A stretch of DNA of 64,000 bases. Source: an uncultured Bacilli bacterium. Lineage in GTDB: Bacteria; Bacillota_I; Bacilli_A; RF39; UBA660. The notes below the pieces were generated by a model that worked only from the letters and a program-made list of their open reading frames with translations, was not told the origin of the DNA and ran no database searches. A program made the translations under genes and the position numbers. Below are positions 25,775 to 33,083 of this stretch, in pieces. The DNA is taken from contig CAKOQQ010000004.1 of the NCBI GenBank assembly GCA_934101425.1, positions 1 through 64,000 of the forward strand, read 5' to 3'. Numbering within the stretch: position 1 is the first letter of the stretch; the number at the start of each line of letters is the position of its first letter.

Positions 25775-25803
25775 ATTATATTAAAAAAATATTTCTTTTG
25801 CAA
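25775..25803 (-). promoter_or_regulatory. Promoter of glmS
   Basis: Minus strand -35 TTGCAA (25803-25798), a 17-base spacer and -10 TATAAT (25780-25775). The start site would lie about 35 bases before the ribozyme cleavage point. Confidence 0.75.
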
Positions 25804-25811
25804 CTAATTTA

Positions 25812-25820
25812 TGGTATCAT
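25812..25820 (+). promoter_or_regulatory. Extended -10 promoter of miaB
   Basis: TGGTATCAT ends 17 bases before ATG 25838, with GGTGAT between. It is back to back with the glmS promoter. Confidence 0.5.
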
Positions 25821-25837
25821 TAGTTAGTGGTGATGTT

Positions 25838-27253
25838 ATGTTAGTACCAAATTTAAAGAGTGCAAAAGAAAGAACTAAAAGAGTTCCTTTAATAAAAAAC
25901 TATATAATAGATGATGAATATAAAACTATTGGTAAAGGTAAAACTTATCATATCAAGACCTATGGATGTCAAATGAATGAACATGATAGTGAAAATATAA
26001 AAGCAATATTAGAAGAAATGGGCTTTACTTATAATAGTGTAATGGAAGAATCTGATTTAATACTTTTAAATACATGTGCAATAAGAGAAAATGCTCACAA
26101 TAAAGTATTTGGTATGCTAGGTAGATTAAAACATTTAAAAGAAGAAAGAAAAGATATAATAGTTGGTTTATGTGGTTGTATGGCACAAGAAGAAAGTGTT
26201 GTAGAAGAAATCACTAATAAATTTAAATGGATGGATCTAGTATTTGGAACCCACAATATTCATGAATTACCTAAAATATTAAAAACTTCTTTAGATAAAA
26301 ATAAATTAGAAGTAGAAGTATTAAGCTATGAAGGAGACATTATAGAAGATATTCCTGTAAAAAGAGATTCTAAATATAAAGCTTGGGTAAATATCATGTA
26401 TGGATGTGATAAGTTTTGTACATACTGTATTGTACCTTATACTAGAGGTAAACAAAGAAGTAGATTACTTACTGATATTGTGTCTGAAGTAGAAGAATTA
26501 AAAGAAAATGGTTATAAGGAAGTTACATTGCTTGGACAAAATGTAAATGCTTACGGAAAAGATTTGAATTTAGGTTATGGTATGACTGAATTATTAGAAA
26601 CCGTCGCTAAAACTGGTATAGATAGAATTAGATTTGTAACAAGTCATCCTTGGGACTTTAATGATAGTATGATAGAAGTAATTAAATCATATAGTAATAT
26701 AATGCCATATATTCATTTACCATTACAAAGTGGTTCATCTAGAATACTAAAATTAATGGGTAGAAGATATACTAAGGAAGAATATTTAACTTTATTTAAT
26801 AAATTAAAAAAAGCACTTCCATATTCATCTATTACTACTGATATTATAGTAGGATTTCCAAATGAAACAGAAGAAGACTTTAATGAAACATTAGATGTGG
26901 TAAATACTTGTAAGTATGATTCAGCATTTACATTTATATTTTCACCTAGAGAAGGTACTCCAGCAGCAAAAATGCAAGATAATGTTAGTTTAGAAGAAAA
27001 AGAAGTTAGACTTCAAAGATTAAATGAATTAATAAATAAATATTCAAAAGAAGCAAATATGAAATATTTAAACAAAATAGTACCAGTATTACTTGAAAAT
27101 TATAGTGAAAAAGATAAAAATAAATTAATGGGATATACTGATACTATGAAACTAGTTAATGTTACTTCAGACGAAAGTAATTTAGGCAAAATAGTTAATG
27201 TAAAAATAACGGATGTAAAAACATGGAGCATGGACGGAGAAATCGTTAGTTAA
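25838..27253 (+). CDS. miaB: tRNA-2-methylthio-N6-dimethylallyladenosine synthase
   Basis: A 471-residue radical SAM methylthiotransferase that adds a methylthio group to i6A37 of tRNAs. The N-terminal UPF0004 domain carries cluster ligands C44, C80 and C114. The radical SAM motif CxxxCxxC is C190, C194 and C197 (GCDKFCTYC). A TRAM RNA-binding domain ends the protein (about 405-471). ATG 25838 is chosen over ATG 25811 because GGTGAT and the -10 lie between them. As in Bacillus, cotE follows downstream. Confidence 0.95.
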   Translation: MLVPNLKSAKERTKRVPLIKNYIIDDEYKTIGKGKTYHIKTYGCQMNEHDSENIKAILEEMGFTYNSVMEESDLILLNTCAIRENAHNKVFGMLGRLKHLKEERKDIIVGLCGCMAQEESVVEEITNKFKWMDLVFGTHNIHELPKILKTSLDKNKLEVEVLSYEGDIIEDIPVKRDSKYKAWVNIMYGCDKFCTYCIVPYTRGKQRSRLLTDIVSEVEELKENGYKEVTLLGQNVNAYGKDLNLGYGMTELLETVAKTGIDRIRFVTSHPWDFNDSMIEVIKSYSNIMPYIHLPLQSGSSRILKLMGRRYTKEEYLTLFNKLKKALPYSSITTDIIVGFPNETEEDFNETLDVVNTCKYDSAFTFIFSPREGTPAAKMQDNVSLEEKEVRLQRLNELINKYSKEANMKYLNKIVPVLLENYSEKDKNKLMGYTDTMKLVNVTSDESNLGKIVNVKITDVKTWSMDGEIVS

Positions 27254-27255
27254 AG

Positions 27256-27300
27256 ATAGTGATAAAAATCTATTAAGGTTTTTATCACTATTTTATTTAT
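27256..27300 (+). terminator. Terminator of miaB
   Basis: ATAGTGATAAAAA (27256-27268) pairs with TTTTTATCACTAT (27279-27291), followed by TTTATTTAT. Confidence 0.75.
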
Positions 27301-27330
27301 TTTGCATAAATTAAAGTGAGAGGTGATAAT

Positions 27331-27864
27331 ATGGCATTTAAAGAAATTGTAACAAAAGCCGTTATAGGAAAGGGTAAAAAGCATTTTAATAATAACTATA
27401 CAATAGAAGTAGATAATAAACCTACTACAGTTCTTGGATGTTGGGTAATAAATCATAAATTTAAAGGATTTAAATCAAATGATAAAATCGGTGTAGATGG
27501 TAGTTATGATGTAAATATATGGTATTCATATGAAAATGATTCTAAAACTACTGTTATAAATAAAAAGATTACATATAGTGATTTGTTTAATGTTAGTATA
27601 AAAGAAAATGCAGATTTATCAAGTGATATAGATGTAATAGTAAGATCATTAAAACAACCTAATTGTACTAAAGTAAATATAGAAGATGGTAAAATAAACT
27701 TTGTAATAGAAAAAGAATTAGGAGTAGAATTAGTTGGTGAAACAAAAGTTAAAATAGCAATAGAAGAAGATGAAGATGAATGGGAAGAAATAGTAGATAT
27801 AGATGAAACATTAAAAGATATAGATAAAGTAGATGAAAACTATATAGAAGATAATAAAGAGTAG
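27331..27864 (+). CDS. cotE: Outer spore coat morphogenetic protein CotE
   Basis: A 177-residue homologue of CotE, which in Bacillus forms a layer on the forespore and recruits the outer coat. The match runs along the whole length: FKEIVTKAVIGKGKK, LGCWVINHKFKG, DVNIWYSYENDSKT, RSLKQPNCTKV, ELVGETKVKI and a very acidic C-terminal tail (about 150-177). ATG 27331 is preferred to GTG 27316 because GAGGTGATA lies between them. It follows miaB as in Bacillus. No sigma-E-type promoter can be named with confidence, and no other spore-coat gene is in the window. Presence suggests endospore formation, or a relic of it. Confidence 0.9.
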   Translation: MAFKEIVTKAVIGKGKKHFNNNYTIEVDNKPTTVLGCWVINHKFKGFKSNDKIGVDGSYDVNIWYSYENDSKTTVINKKITYSDLFNVSIKENADLSSDIDVIVRSLKQPNCTKVNIEDGKINFVIEKELGVELVGETKVKIAIEEDEDEWEEIVDIDETLKDIDKVDENYIEDNKE

Positions 27865-27907
27865 ATAAATAAACTATATTTATCTTTTTTATTAAAATAA
27901 AAATCTA

Positions 27908-27916
27908 TGATATAAT
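27908..27916 (+). promoter_or_regulatory. Extended -10 promoter of the PD-(D/E)XK gene
   Basis: TGATATAAT ends 15 bases before ATG 27932, with GGTGAT between. Confidence 0.6.
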
Positions 27917-27931
27917 TAATTTGGTGATATT

Positions 27932-28495
27932 ATGAATGAAAAAGTACTTAAATTTAAAGAAGGAATATTTTCTTTAAATACTAGAAGATTCGGTAAAATT
28001 GCAGAGTTAATGATAAAAGAGTTATATAATTTTCATGATCCTTTAAATGTAGCTTATGATTTACTTACTAAAGATGGAAATAAAGTAGAAGTAAAATTTT
28101 CTACAGTTTTAAGAAAATGTAACTCAGTAATAACTAGTAAAAATGTTATAAAAGAAATAATTGCATCAAAACTAGAAAATAGAATGTTAACATTTGAAAA
28201 TGCTAAAACAGCTAATTTTGATTGCAATATACAACAAGTTAAACCAAGTGAATTTGATGTTTTATACTATGGATGTTTCTTTGATGATAAAATAATGATA
28301 TGTAAAATAAATTCTAGTGAAATTATAAATGATTCGGAAATTATGTATTCTAATCATCAACATAGAGGTAATACTGGTGAAGGTCAATTTCATATTAATA
28401 GTAGTACTATGAATACTCATATGAATAAATATTTAGTAGAATGGTTAACATATGAAGAATTATATACATTATTTATGAAAAAAGCTTCTTTATAA
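27932..28495 (+). CDS. Putative PD-(D/E)XK nuclease-like protein
   Basis: A 187-residue protein I cannot place in a named family. It shows a restriction-endonuclease-like pattern: Glu25 in KIAELMIKEL, Asp43 in AYDLL, then Glu53 and Lys55 in KVEVKFS, with the spacing of a PD-(D/E)XK active site. A conserved-looking HQHRGNTGEGQFHIN stretch near 150 could bind substrate. No DNA methyltransferase or recognition subunit is adjacent, so it is not an evident restriction system. Its own promoter and a hairpin set it apart as a single gene just before the macrodomain gene. The nuclease role is inferred from the motif only. Confidence 0.55.
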   Translation: MNEKVLKFKEGIFSLNTRRFGKIAELMIKELYNFHDPLNVAYDLLTKDGNKVEVKFSTVLRKCNSVITSKNVIKEIIASKLENRMLTFENAKTANFDCNIQQVKPSEFDVLYYGCFFDDKIMICKINSSEIINDSEIMYSNHQHRGNTGEGQFHINSSTMNTHMNKYLVEWLTYEELYTLFMKKASL

Positions 28496-28514
28496 GAAGT
28501 TTTTTATTTATTTA

Positions 28515-28523
28515 TGCTATAAT
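28515..28523 (+). promoter_or_regulatory. Extended -10 promoter of the macrodomain gene
   Basis: TGCTATAAT ends 15 bases before ATG 28539, with GGTGAA between. Confidence 0.6.
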
Positions 28524-28538
28524 CTAATTGGTGAATTT

Positions 28539-29072
28539 ATGAGTACATTTAAAATAATAAAAGCATCTGCAATAGAACAAGAAGTTGATGCTATAGTTAA
28601 TGCTGCTAATAGATATTTATTAAGTGGTGGTGGTATTTGTGGCGCTATTTTTAAAAAAGCTGGGTATAAAGAGTTAAGAATAGAATGTGATAAAGTAAAA
28701 ACACCATTAAAAGATGGTGATGCAGTAATTACTAGTTCTTGCAATATTACTAATGCCAAATATATAATACATGCGGTAGGCCCAAATTTTAATGTAACAC
28801 CTGATGCTTTTGATAAATTATATAATGCATATTATAATTCATTATTATTATTAAAAAAATATAATTTGCATTCGGTATCATTTCCATTAATTAGTTCTGG
28901 TATATTTGGTTCTTCTCTTGATAATCCTATATATGAATCTACAAAATGTGCTATAAGAGCTTATAAAGATTTTACTAAAAATAATATAGATTATGATATT
29001 AATATGCTATTATGTACATATAAAATAAGTGAATATAATGATGCTTTAAAAGTTTATAGAGGTGAGGTATGA
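28539..29072 (+). CDS. Macrodomain protein (ADP-ribose hydrolase family)
   Basis: A 177-residue single-domain protein of the MacroD/YmdB type. IVNAANRYLLSGGGICGAIF (near 19-38) forms the ADP-ribose pocket, followed by HAVGPNF and PLISSGIFG. Members remove ADP-ribose from proteins or nucleic acids, or hydrolyse O-acetyl-ADP-ribose. No ADP-ribosyltransferase lies nearby, so this is not an evident DarTG-type toxin-antitoxin pair. It overlaps the glycosylase gene by four bases, which suggests joint expression and perhaps a shared DNA-repair role. Confidence 0.9.
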   Translation: MSTFKIIKASAIEQEVDAIVNAANRYLLSGGGICGAIFKKAGYKELRIECDKVKTPLKDGDAVITSSCNITNAKYIIHAVGPNFNVTPDAFDKLYNAYYNSLLLLKKYNLHSVSFPLISSGIFGSSLDNPIYESTKCAIRAYKDFTKNNIDYDINMLLCTYKISEYNDALKVYRGEV

Positions 29073-29803
29073 CTAGGTTAGTAGAATTAGCTAAAGATAT
29101 ATTTAATGATAAGGAAAGAAAAATTATTAATTTTGTAGAAGATGAAAAGCATAATATGTTTTTAAATAACATAGAAAAATATCCTCATGCCTTTGTACTA
29201 GCATGTTTAATGGATAAACAAATGAAAGCAGAAAGAGCGTGGAGTATACCATGCAAAATATATGATGAGTTTGGTAGATTCGATATAGCTTTTTTATCAA
29301 ATGTTGAAGAACAAACATATATAAATTTATTTACTAAAAACAAGTATCATAGATTTAATAAAATAGAAGCTAAAAATTTTTATGATGCAGTTCAAATGAT
29401 AAAAAATAAATATAATGGCGATGCGTCAAATATATGGAAAGATAAACCAAGTAGTGTTACAGTAGTATATAGGTTTTTAGAATTTAACGGTATGGGTATA
29501 AAAATAGCTACAATGGCTGCAAATATTTTAGCCAGACAATTTAAAATAGAATTTAGTGACTATTATTCGATAGATATTTCTCCAGATGTACATGTAAAAA
29601 GAGTATTAAAAAGACTAGGATATCTTAATGAAAATCCTACTATAGATCAAATTATTTATAAGGCAAGAGAAATTAATCCTGAATTTCCTGGACTTATAGA
29701 TTACTCTTGTTGGGTGATTGGTAGAAATTATTGTCATGAAACTAATCCTAATTGCGATAAGTGTCCTTTAAATAGTGAATGTAAAAAGAAATATATAAAA
29801 TAG
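29069..29803 (+). CDS. HhH-GPD DNA glycosylase/AP lyase with Fe-S cluster
   Basis: A 244-residue protein of the endonuclease III superfamily. The helix-hairpin-helix FNGMGIKIAT keeps the catalytic lysine (Lys145) and PDVHVKRV keeps the catalytic aspartate (Asp173), so a bifunctional glycosylase/lyase is expected. The cluster ligands C222, C229, C232 and C238 have the exact 6-2-5 spacing of Nth. Outside these motifs it differs from standard Nth and has an unusual N-terminal 100 residues, so it belongs to a divergent branch and its base specificity is unknown. It is coupled to the macrodomain gene by overlap. Confidence 0.82.
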   Translation: MTRLVELAKDIFNDKERKIINFVEDEKHNMFLNNIEKYPHAFVLACLMDKQMKAERAWSIPCKIYDEFGRFDIAFLSNVEEQTYINLFTKNKYHRFNKIEAKNFYDAVQMIKNKYNGDASNIWKDKPSSVTVVYRFLEFNGMGIKIATMAANILARQFKIEFSDYYSIDISPDVHVKRVLKRLGYLNENPTIDQIIYKAREINPEFPGLIDYSCWVIGRNYCHETNPNCDKCPLNSECKKKYIK

Positions 29804-29804
29804 G

Positions 29805-29845
29805 ATATATGTGTCAACAATTTTAGGTTGACACATATATTTTAT
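29805..29845 (+). terminator. Terminator of the glycosylase gene, overlapping the rpsP promoter
   Basis: ATATATGTGTCAAC (29805-29818) pairs perfectly with GTTGACACATATAT (29827-29840), followed by TTTATT. The right arm contains the rpsP -35. Confidence 0.8.
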
Positions 29846-29856
29846 TATGTTATAAT
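29828..29856 (+). promoter_or_regulatory. Consensus promoter of rpsP
   Basis: -35 TTGACA (29828-29833), a 17-base spacer ending in TGT, and -10 TATAAT (29851-29856). It is the best match to consensus in the window and lies inside the upstream terminator. Confidence 0.9.
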
Positions 29857-29878
29857 TACAAAGAACGGAGGAGAATAT

Positions 29879-30154
29879 ATGGCAGTTAAATTAAGATTAA
29901 AAAGAATGGGAACTAAAAAAAGACCATTTTATCGTATTGTAGCAGCTGATTCAAGAAGTCCAAGAGATGGTAGATTTATCGAAACTGTTGGTACTTATAA
30001 CCCAATTACAGAACCAGCTGAAATTAAAGTTGATGAAGAAAAAGCTTTATCATGGTTATCTAATGGTGCTATCCCAACTGATACTGTAAGAGATTTATTT
30101 AAAAAACAAGGTATTATGGAAAAATTCCATAATTCTAAGAAAGCAAGTAAATAA
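29879..30154 (+). CDS. rpsP: 30S ribosomal protein S16
   Basis: A 91-residue r-protein of the small subunit body. It begins MAVKLRLKRMGTKKRP and has RIVAADSRSPRDGRFIE and the VGTYNP turn typical of bS16. ATG 29879 follows CGGAGGAG at the usual distance, and the longer frame from 29828 would begin inside the promoter. Normal length. Its consensus promoter fits high expression. It shares one base with khpA (TAATG). In most relatives rimM and trmD follow khpA; here they lie at 5317-6466. Confidence 0.97.
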   Translation: MAVKLRLKRMGTKKRPFYRIVAADSRSPRDGRFIETVGTYNPITEPAEIKVDEEKALSWLSNGAIPTDTVRDLFKKQGIMEKFHNSKKASK

Positions 30155-30399
30155 TGAATGCAGTAGAATTAACTAAATTTTTAGTAGAAAATATAGTTGA
30201 AGAACCAGACATGGTATCAGTAAAAGAATTTGAAGATGAAACTGATACTATCACTATTGAAATATTAGTAGATGAAGATAGTATGGGTTCTGTAATAGGT
30301 AAAGGTGGTATGCTAATTAATGCCATCAGAACTATTGTACAAGCTTCAAGTTATGCAAATAACGGAAAAAAGGTTAGAATTAATATTGATTCTTTCTAA
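30154..30399 (+). CDS. khpA: KH domain RNA-binding protein KhpA
   Basis: An 81-residue single KH-domain protein (YlqC family) with the GKGG loop in GSVIGKGGMLINAIRT. In streptococci and lactobacilli KhpA pairs with KhpB to bind RNA and affect cell division and elongation. It is encoded directly after rpsP with a one-base overlap and followed by a GTAA-loop terminator. Confidence 0.93.
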   Translation: MNAVELTKFLVENIVEEPDMVSVKEFEDETDTITIEILVDEDSMGSVIGKGGMLINAIRTIVQASSYANNGKKVRINIDSF

Positions 30400-30416
30400 G
30401 AGCGTAAGCTCTTTTT
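30398..30416 (+). terminator. Terminator of khpA
   Basis: AAGAGC-GTAA-GCTCTT followed by T residues, the same hairpin as at 33669. Confidence 0.8.
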
Positions 30417-30417
30417 C

Positions 30418-30629
30418 TTTACAAATTTATAAAAAATTAATGTGCTTAATGATGTTATACTAGGTGCATATAATATAAATATACCACCTTCATATAAAGC
30501 TAAAAGATTTAAAATATATTTTCTAGTCAAGTAAGTACAAATCCGCTAACATTTATTATTCCGTAAATAGTAAAGATTAGAAAATATATTAGGTAGAAAG
30601 AATATATACAAGGAAGAAGAATAAAAATA
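30418..30629. other. Noncoding gap with inverted repeat and possible decayed minus-strand ORF
   Basis: No intact gene. A 13-base perfect inverted repeat (AATATATTTTCTA at 30513-30525 against TAGAAAATATATT at 30578-30590) flanks about 50 bases. On the minus strand about 45 codons, ending inside the khpA terminator, read as a hydrophobic peptide with a basic tail (FVKKKS), without start codon or ribosome binding site. It could be the end of a lost membrane-protein gene. Confidence 0.3.
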
Positions 30630-30658
30630 TTGACATTACCGAAATCGGAAGATATAAT
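30630..30658 (+). promoter_or_regulatory. Promoter of the leader ORF and LRR prepilin gene
   Basis: -35 TTGACA (30630-30635), a 17-base spacer and -10 TATAAT (30653-30658). The spacer holds CCGAAATCGG (30639-30648), an inverted repeat that is unusually GC-rich for this genome and could be an operator. Confidence 0.85.
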
Positions 30659-30681
30659 AAATATAGTAAGGAAGTGAATAT

Positions 30682-30777
30682 ATGGCTAATACAAAATATA
30701 ATACTTCTTATATTTGTGGGGGGGGGTTAATATTTAATAACCGCCTATTAGTCATGTATATAAATCACAAGAACTAG
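30682..30777 (+). CDS. 31-codon leader ORF with G9 homopolymer
   Basis: ATG 30682 lies behind AAGGAAGTG and the promoter at 30630-30658. The peptide is MANTKYNTSYIC, then three glycines encoded by nine consecutive G (30718-30726), then LIFNNRLLVMYINHKN. The TAG stop at 30775-30777 lies within the left arm of the following hairpin. With 8 or 10 G the frame would instead end at TAA within about ten bases of the tract. This looks like a regulatory leader rather than a functional peptide. No match to a known leader peptide is recognised. Confidence 0.5.
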   Translation: MANTKYNTSYICGGGLIFNNRLLVMYINHKN

Positions 30778-30804
30778 GGTAGACCTAGAGTTTTGTGATT
30801 TTTT
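30763..30804 (+). terminator. Attenuator-like terminator before the LRR prepilin gene
   Basis: AATCACAA (30763-30770) pairs with TTGTGATT, and the inner CTAGG pairs with CCTAG; six T follow. It stands between the promoter and the main gene, so most transcripts must pass it. Confidence 0.75.
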
Positions 30805-30828
30805 AATAACTTATATGAGGAGGAATAT

Positions 30829-33081
30829 ATGAAAAAAGGATTTACCCTAATAGAGTTACTCGCAGTAATAGTAATACTAGCAATAATAGCACTAATAGCA
30901 ACCCCTGCAGTATTAAAAACTATAAATGATTCTAAAAGAAGTGCAGCAGAAGCAAGTGCAAGAAATATAATAAGGGCTGCAGAAAGTCATTACATGGAAT
31001 CAATAATAAATAATGATATAGTATCTTCTATTGATTTGAGTACTGATACACTTAAGTATGATGGAGAACAAGCTAAAAAAGGAATTATAAACTATAATTT
31101 AGATGGTAATGCATATGGAAGAATGTATATAAGTGGCTTTTGTATTGATGTATCTGAAGAAGGAGAATTAACAAGTGAAAAAATAGAAGAGTTAAACTGT
31201 AAAATTGTAGAACCTACTGATTCATCTTGTTTTGTACTAGAAACTATAGAAATTAATGGTAAAAAAGTAGAAAATGGTCTTGTAAAAGATTACAAATGTT
31301 TTGAAGGTAATACTTATGGACTTCCAACTATAACAGATGTTGTTATACCTGATAGTGTAGTAGTGATAGGCAATGCTGCATTTTTTAATAATAATTTAAC
31401 AAGTGTAAGGATACCTAATAATGTAACTACTATAGAAAGATCAGCTTTTTTAAAAAATAAATTAACAAGTATTACAATACCTAAAAATGTGAAGTCTATT
31501 GGAGAATATGCATTTCAAAGTAATCAACTACGAACTCTTACGATTCCAGATACTGTAACTGATATAAAAGAATACGCATTTTCAAAAAATGAATTAACAA
31601 AAGTAAATATTCCAAATTCTATTACAACGATATCAGAAGGCATGTTTTATGATAATCAATTAACAAGTATAGTAATTCCTAAAAATATTACTTCTATAGA
31701 AAAATCAGCATTTTCAACGAATCAATTAACAAGTGTTATTATTCCAGATAAGGTAACTTCAATAGGTCAAAATGCTTTTATAAACAATAAATTAACAAGT
31801 ATTACAATACCTAAAAATGTAAAGTCTATTGGAGAATTTGCATTTCAAAGTAATCAACTACGAACTCTTACGATTCCAGATACTGTAACTGATATAAAAA
31901 AATATGCATTTTCAAAAAATGAATTAACAAAAGTAAATATTCCAAATTCTATCACAACGATATCAGCAGGCATCTTTTGGGATAATCAATTAACAAGTAT
32001 TACAATACCTAAAAATGTAAAGTCTATTGGAGAATATGCATTTCTAAGTAATCAACTACGAACTCTTACGATTCCAGATACTGTAACCGATATAAAAAAA
32101 TATGCTTTTAGTGAAAATCAAATAACAAGTGTAAAACTATCAAATAATTTAACTTCTTTAGATAGATCGATCTTTAAAAGAAATCAAATAACAAGCATAA
32201 CAATTCCTAGTAAAGTAACTTCAATAGGAGAAGCTGCATTTTCAGATAATCAACTTACTGATTTAGTTATTCCTGGAACTGTAAAGACTATAGAAAGATT
32301 AGCATTTCAATCAAATAAAATAGAAAATCTTACACTTTCTAGTGGAATAAAAAAAATTGGAGATGCAGCATTTAATGTAAATAGATTAACCAGTATAACC
32401 ATACCAGATAGTGTAATAGAAATGGGCTATGCATTTACTGGTAATCGACTTACTGATAATGAGGCCTTTATATATAAAAGAACTGACACTAATAATGATG
32501 GAATAGCTGAGATTGACACATCTGTTTTAATATGTTATGGTGGAGCTAGGACAAGTAATGTTGTAATTCCAGACAATGTAAAGACTATAGAAAAACAGGC
32601 TCTTTTTAATAGCTTTATAACTAGTATAACCATACCAGATAGTGTAACAACAATAAAAGGAGGAGCATTTAACAATTGTAGTTTTCCAGATAATGAGGCC
32701 TTTATATATAAAAGAACTGACACTAATAATGATGGAATAGCTGAAATTGATACATCTGTTTTAATAAGTTATGGTGGAGCCAGTAAAAGTAATGTCGTAA
32801 TTCCAGACAATGTTAAAGAAATATCTGATTATGCTTTTGATTCGAGTTTTATATCAAGTGTAACAATTCCAAATAGTGTTACCAAAATAGGCCAAGAAGC
32901 CTTTAGAAATAATCACTTAACAAGTATAGAAATACCAAATAGTGTAACAAGTATAGGCAATGGTACATTTTATAATAATGAAAATTTGACTTCGATTATA
33001 ATAGATAAAGAAACTGATAGTATTCCATCTTCTCCTTGGGGAGCAGGTATTAATACTACTATAATATGGAAAAGGGGATAG
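30829..33081 (+). CDS. Prepilin-like BspA-type leucine-rich repeat surface protein
   Basis: A 750-residue protein. Residues 1-30 are a prepilin leader and hydrophobic helix (MKKGFTLIELLAVIVILAII) for cleavage before Phe and pilus-type assembly. About 30-150 form a pilin-like head. From about 160 on come some 20 LRR_5 (BspA/Treponema pallidum type) repeats of 22-23 residues with the pattern SITIPxxVxSIGxxAFxxNxL. Two blocks near 543 and 620 carry DTNNDGIAEID, an EF-hand-like loop that may bind calcium. BspA-type repeats often bind host matrix or other bacteria, so an adhesin is likely. AGGAGG precedes ATG 30829. Expression probably depends on the upstream attenuator. Long in-frame DNA repeats make length variation likely. 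Confidence 0.88.
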   Translation: MKKGFTLIELLAVIVILAIIALIATPAVLKTINDSKRSAAEASARNIIRAAESHYMESIINNDIVSSIDLSTDTLKYDGEQAKKGIINYNLDGNAYGRMYISGFCIDVSEEGELTSEKIEELNCKIVEPTDSSCFVLETIEINGKKVENGLVKDYKCFEGNTYGLPTITDVVIPDSVVVIGNAAFFNNNLTSVRIPNNVTTIERSAFLKNKLTSITIPKNVKSIGEYAFQSNQLRTLTIPDTVTDIKEYAFSKNELTKVNIPNSITTISEGMFYDNQLTSIVIPKNITSIEKSAFSTNQLTSVIIPDKVTSIGQNAFINNKLTSITIPKNVKSIGEFAFQSNQLRTLTIPDTVTDIKKYAFSKNELTKVNIPNSITTISAGIFWDNQLTSITIPKNVKSIGEYAFLSNQLRTLTIPDTVTDIKKYAFSENQITSVKLSNNLTSLDRSIFKRNQITSITIPSKVTSIGEAAFSDNQLTDLVIPGTVKTIERLAFQSNKIENLTLSSGIKKIGDAAFNVNRLTSITIPDSVIEMGYAFTGNRLTDNEAFIYKRTDTNNDGIAEIDTSVLICYGGARTSNVVIPDNVKTIEKQALFNSFITSITIPDSVTTIKGGAFNNCSFPDNEAFIYKRTDTNNDGIAEIDTSVLISYGGASKSNVVIPDNVKEISDYAFDSSFISSVTIPNSVTKIGQEAFRNNHLTSIEIPNSVTSIGNGTFYNNENLTSIIIDKETDSIPSSPWGAGINTTIIWKRG
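31461..32105 (+). repeat. Three in-frame DNA repeats in the LRR gene
   Basis: About 200 bases starting at 31461 recur at 31791 (shift 330) with few changes, and about 115 bases of the same unit recur at 31989 (shift 198). Both shifts are multiples of 66 bases, the length of one 22-residue LRR, so recombination would keep the frame. Confidence 0.85.
32455..32815 (+). repeat. Duplicated calcium-loop block in the LRR gene
   Basis: About 125 bases starting with GATAATGAGGCC at 32455 recur at 32689, a shift of 234 bases (78 codons), nearly identical in sequence. Confidence 0.85.
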
Positions 33082-33083
33082 AT

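Noticed and set aside
28539..29072. DarG-type antitoxin of a DarTG system
   Set aside because: No DarT-like ADP-ribosyltransferase is adjacent and the protein lacks the DarG C-terminal domain.
31461..32105. CRISPR-like spaced repeats
   Set aside because: The repeats are in-frame LRR coding units with coding intervals, not short identical repeats with unique spacers. No CRISPR array or cas gene was seen in the window.
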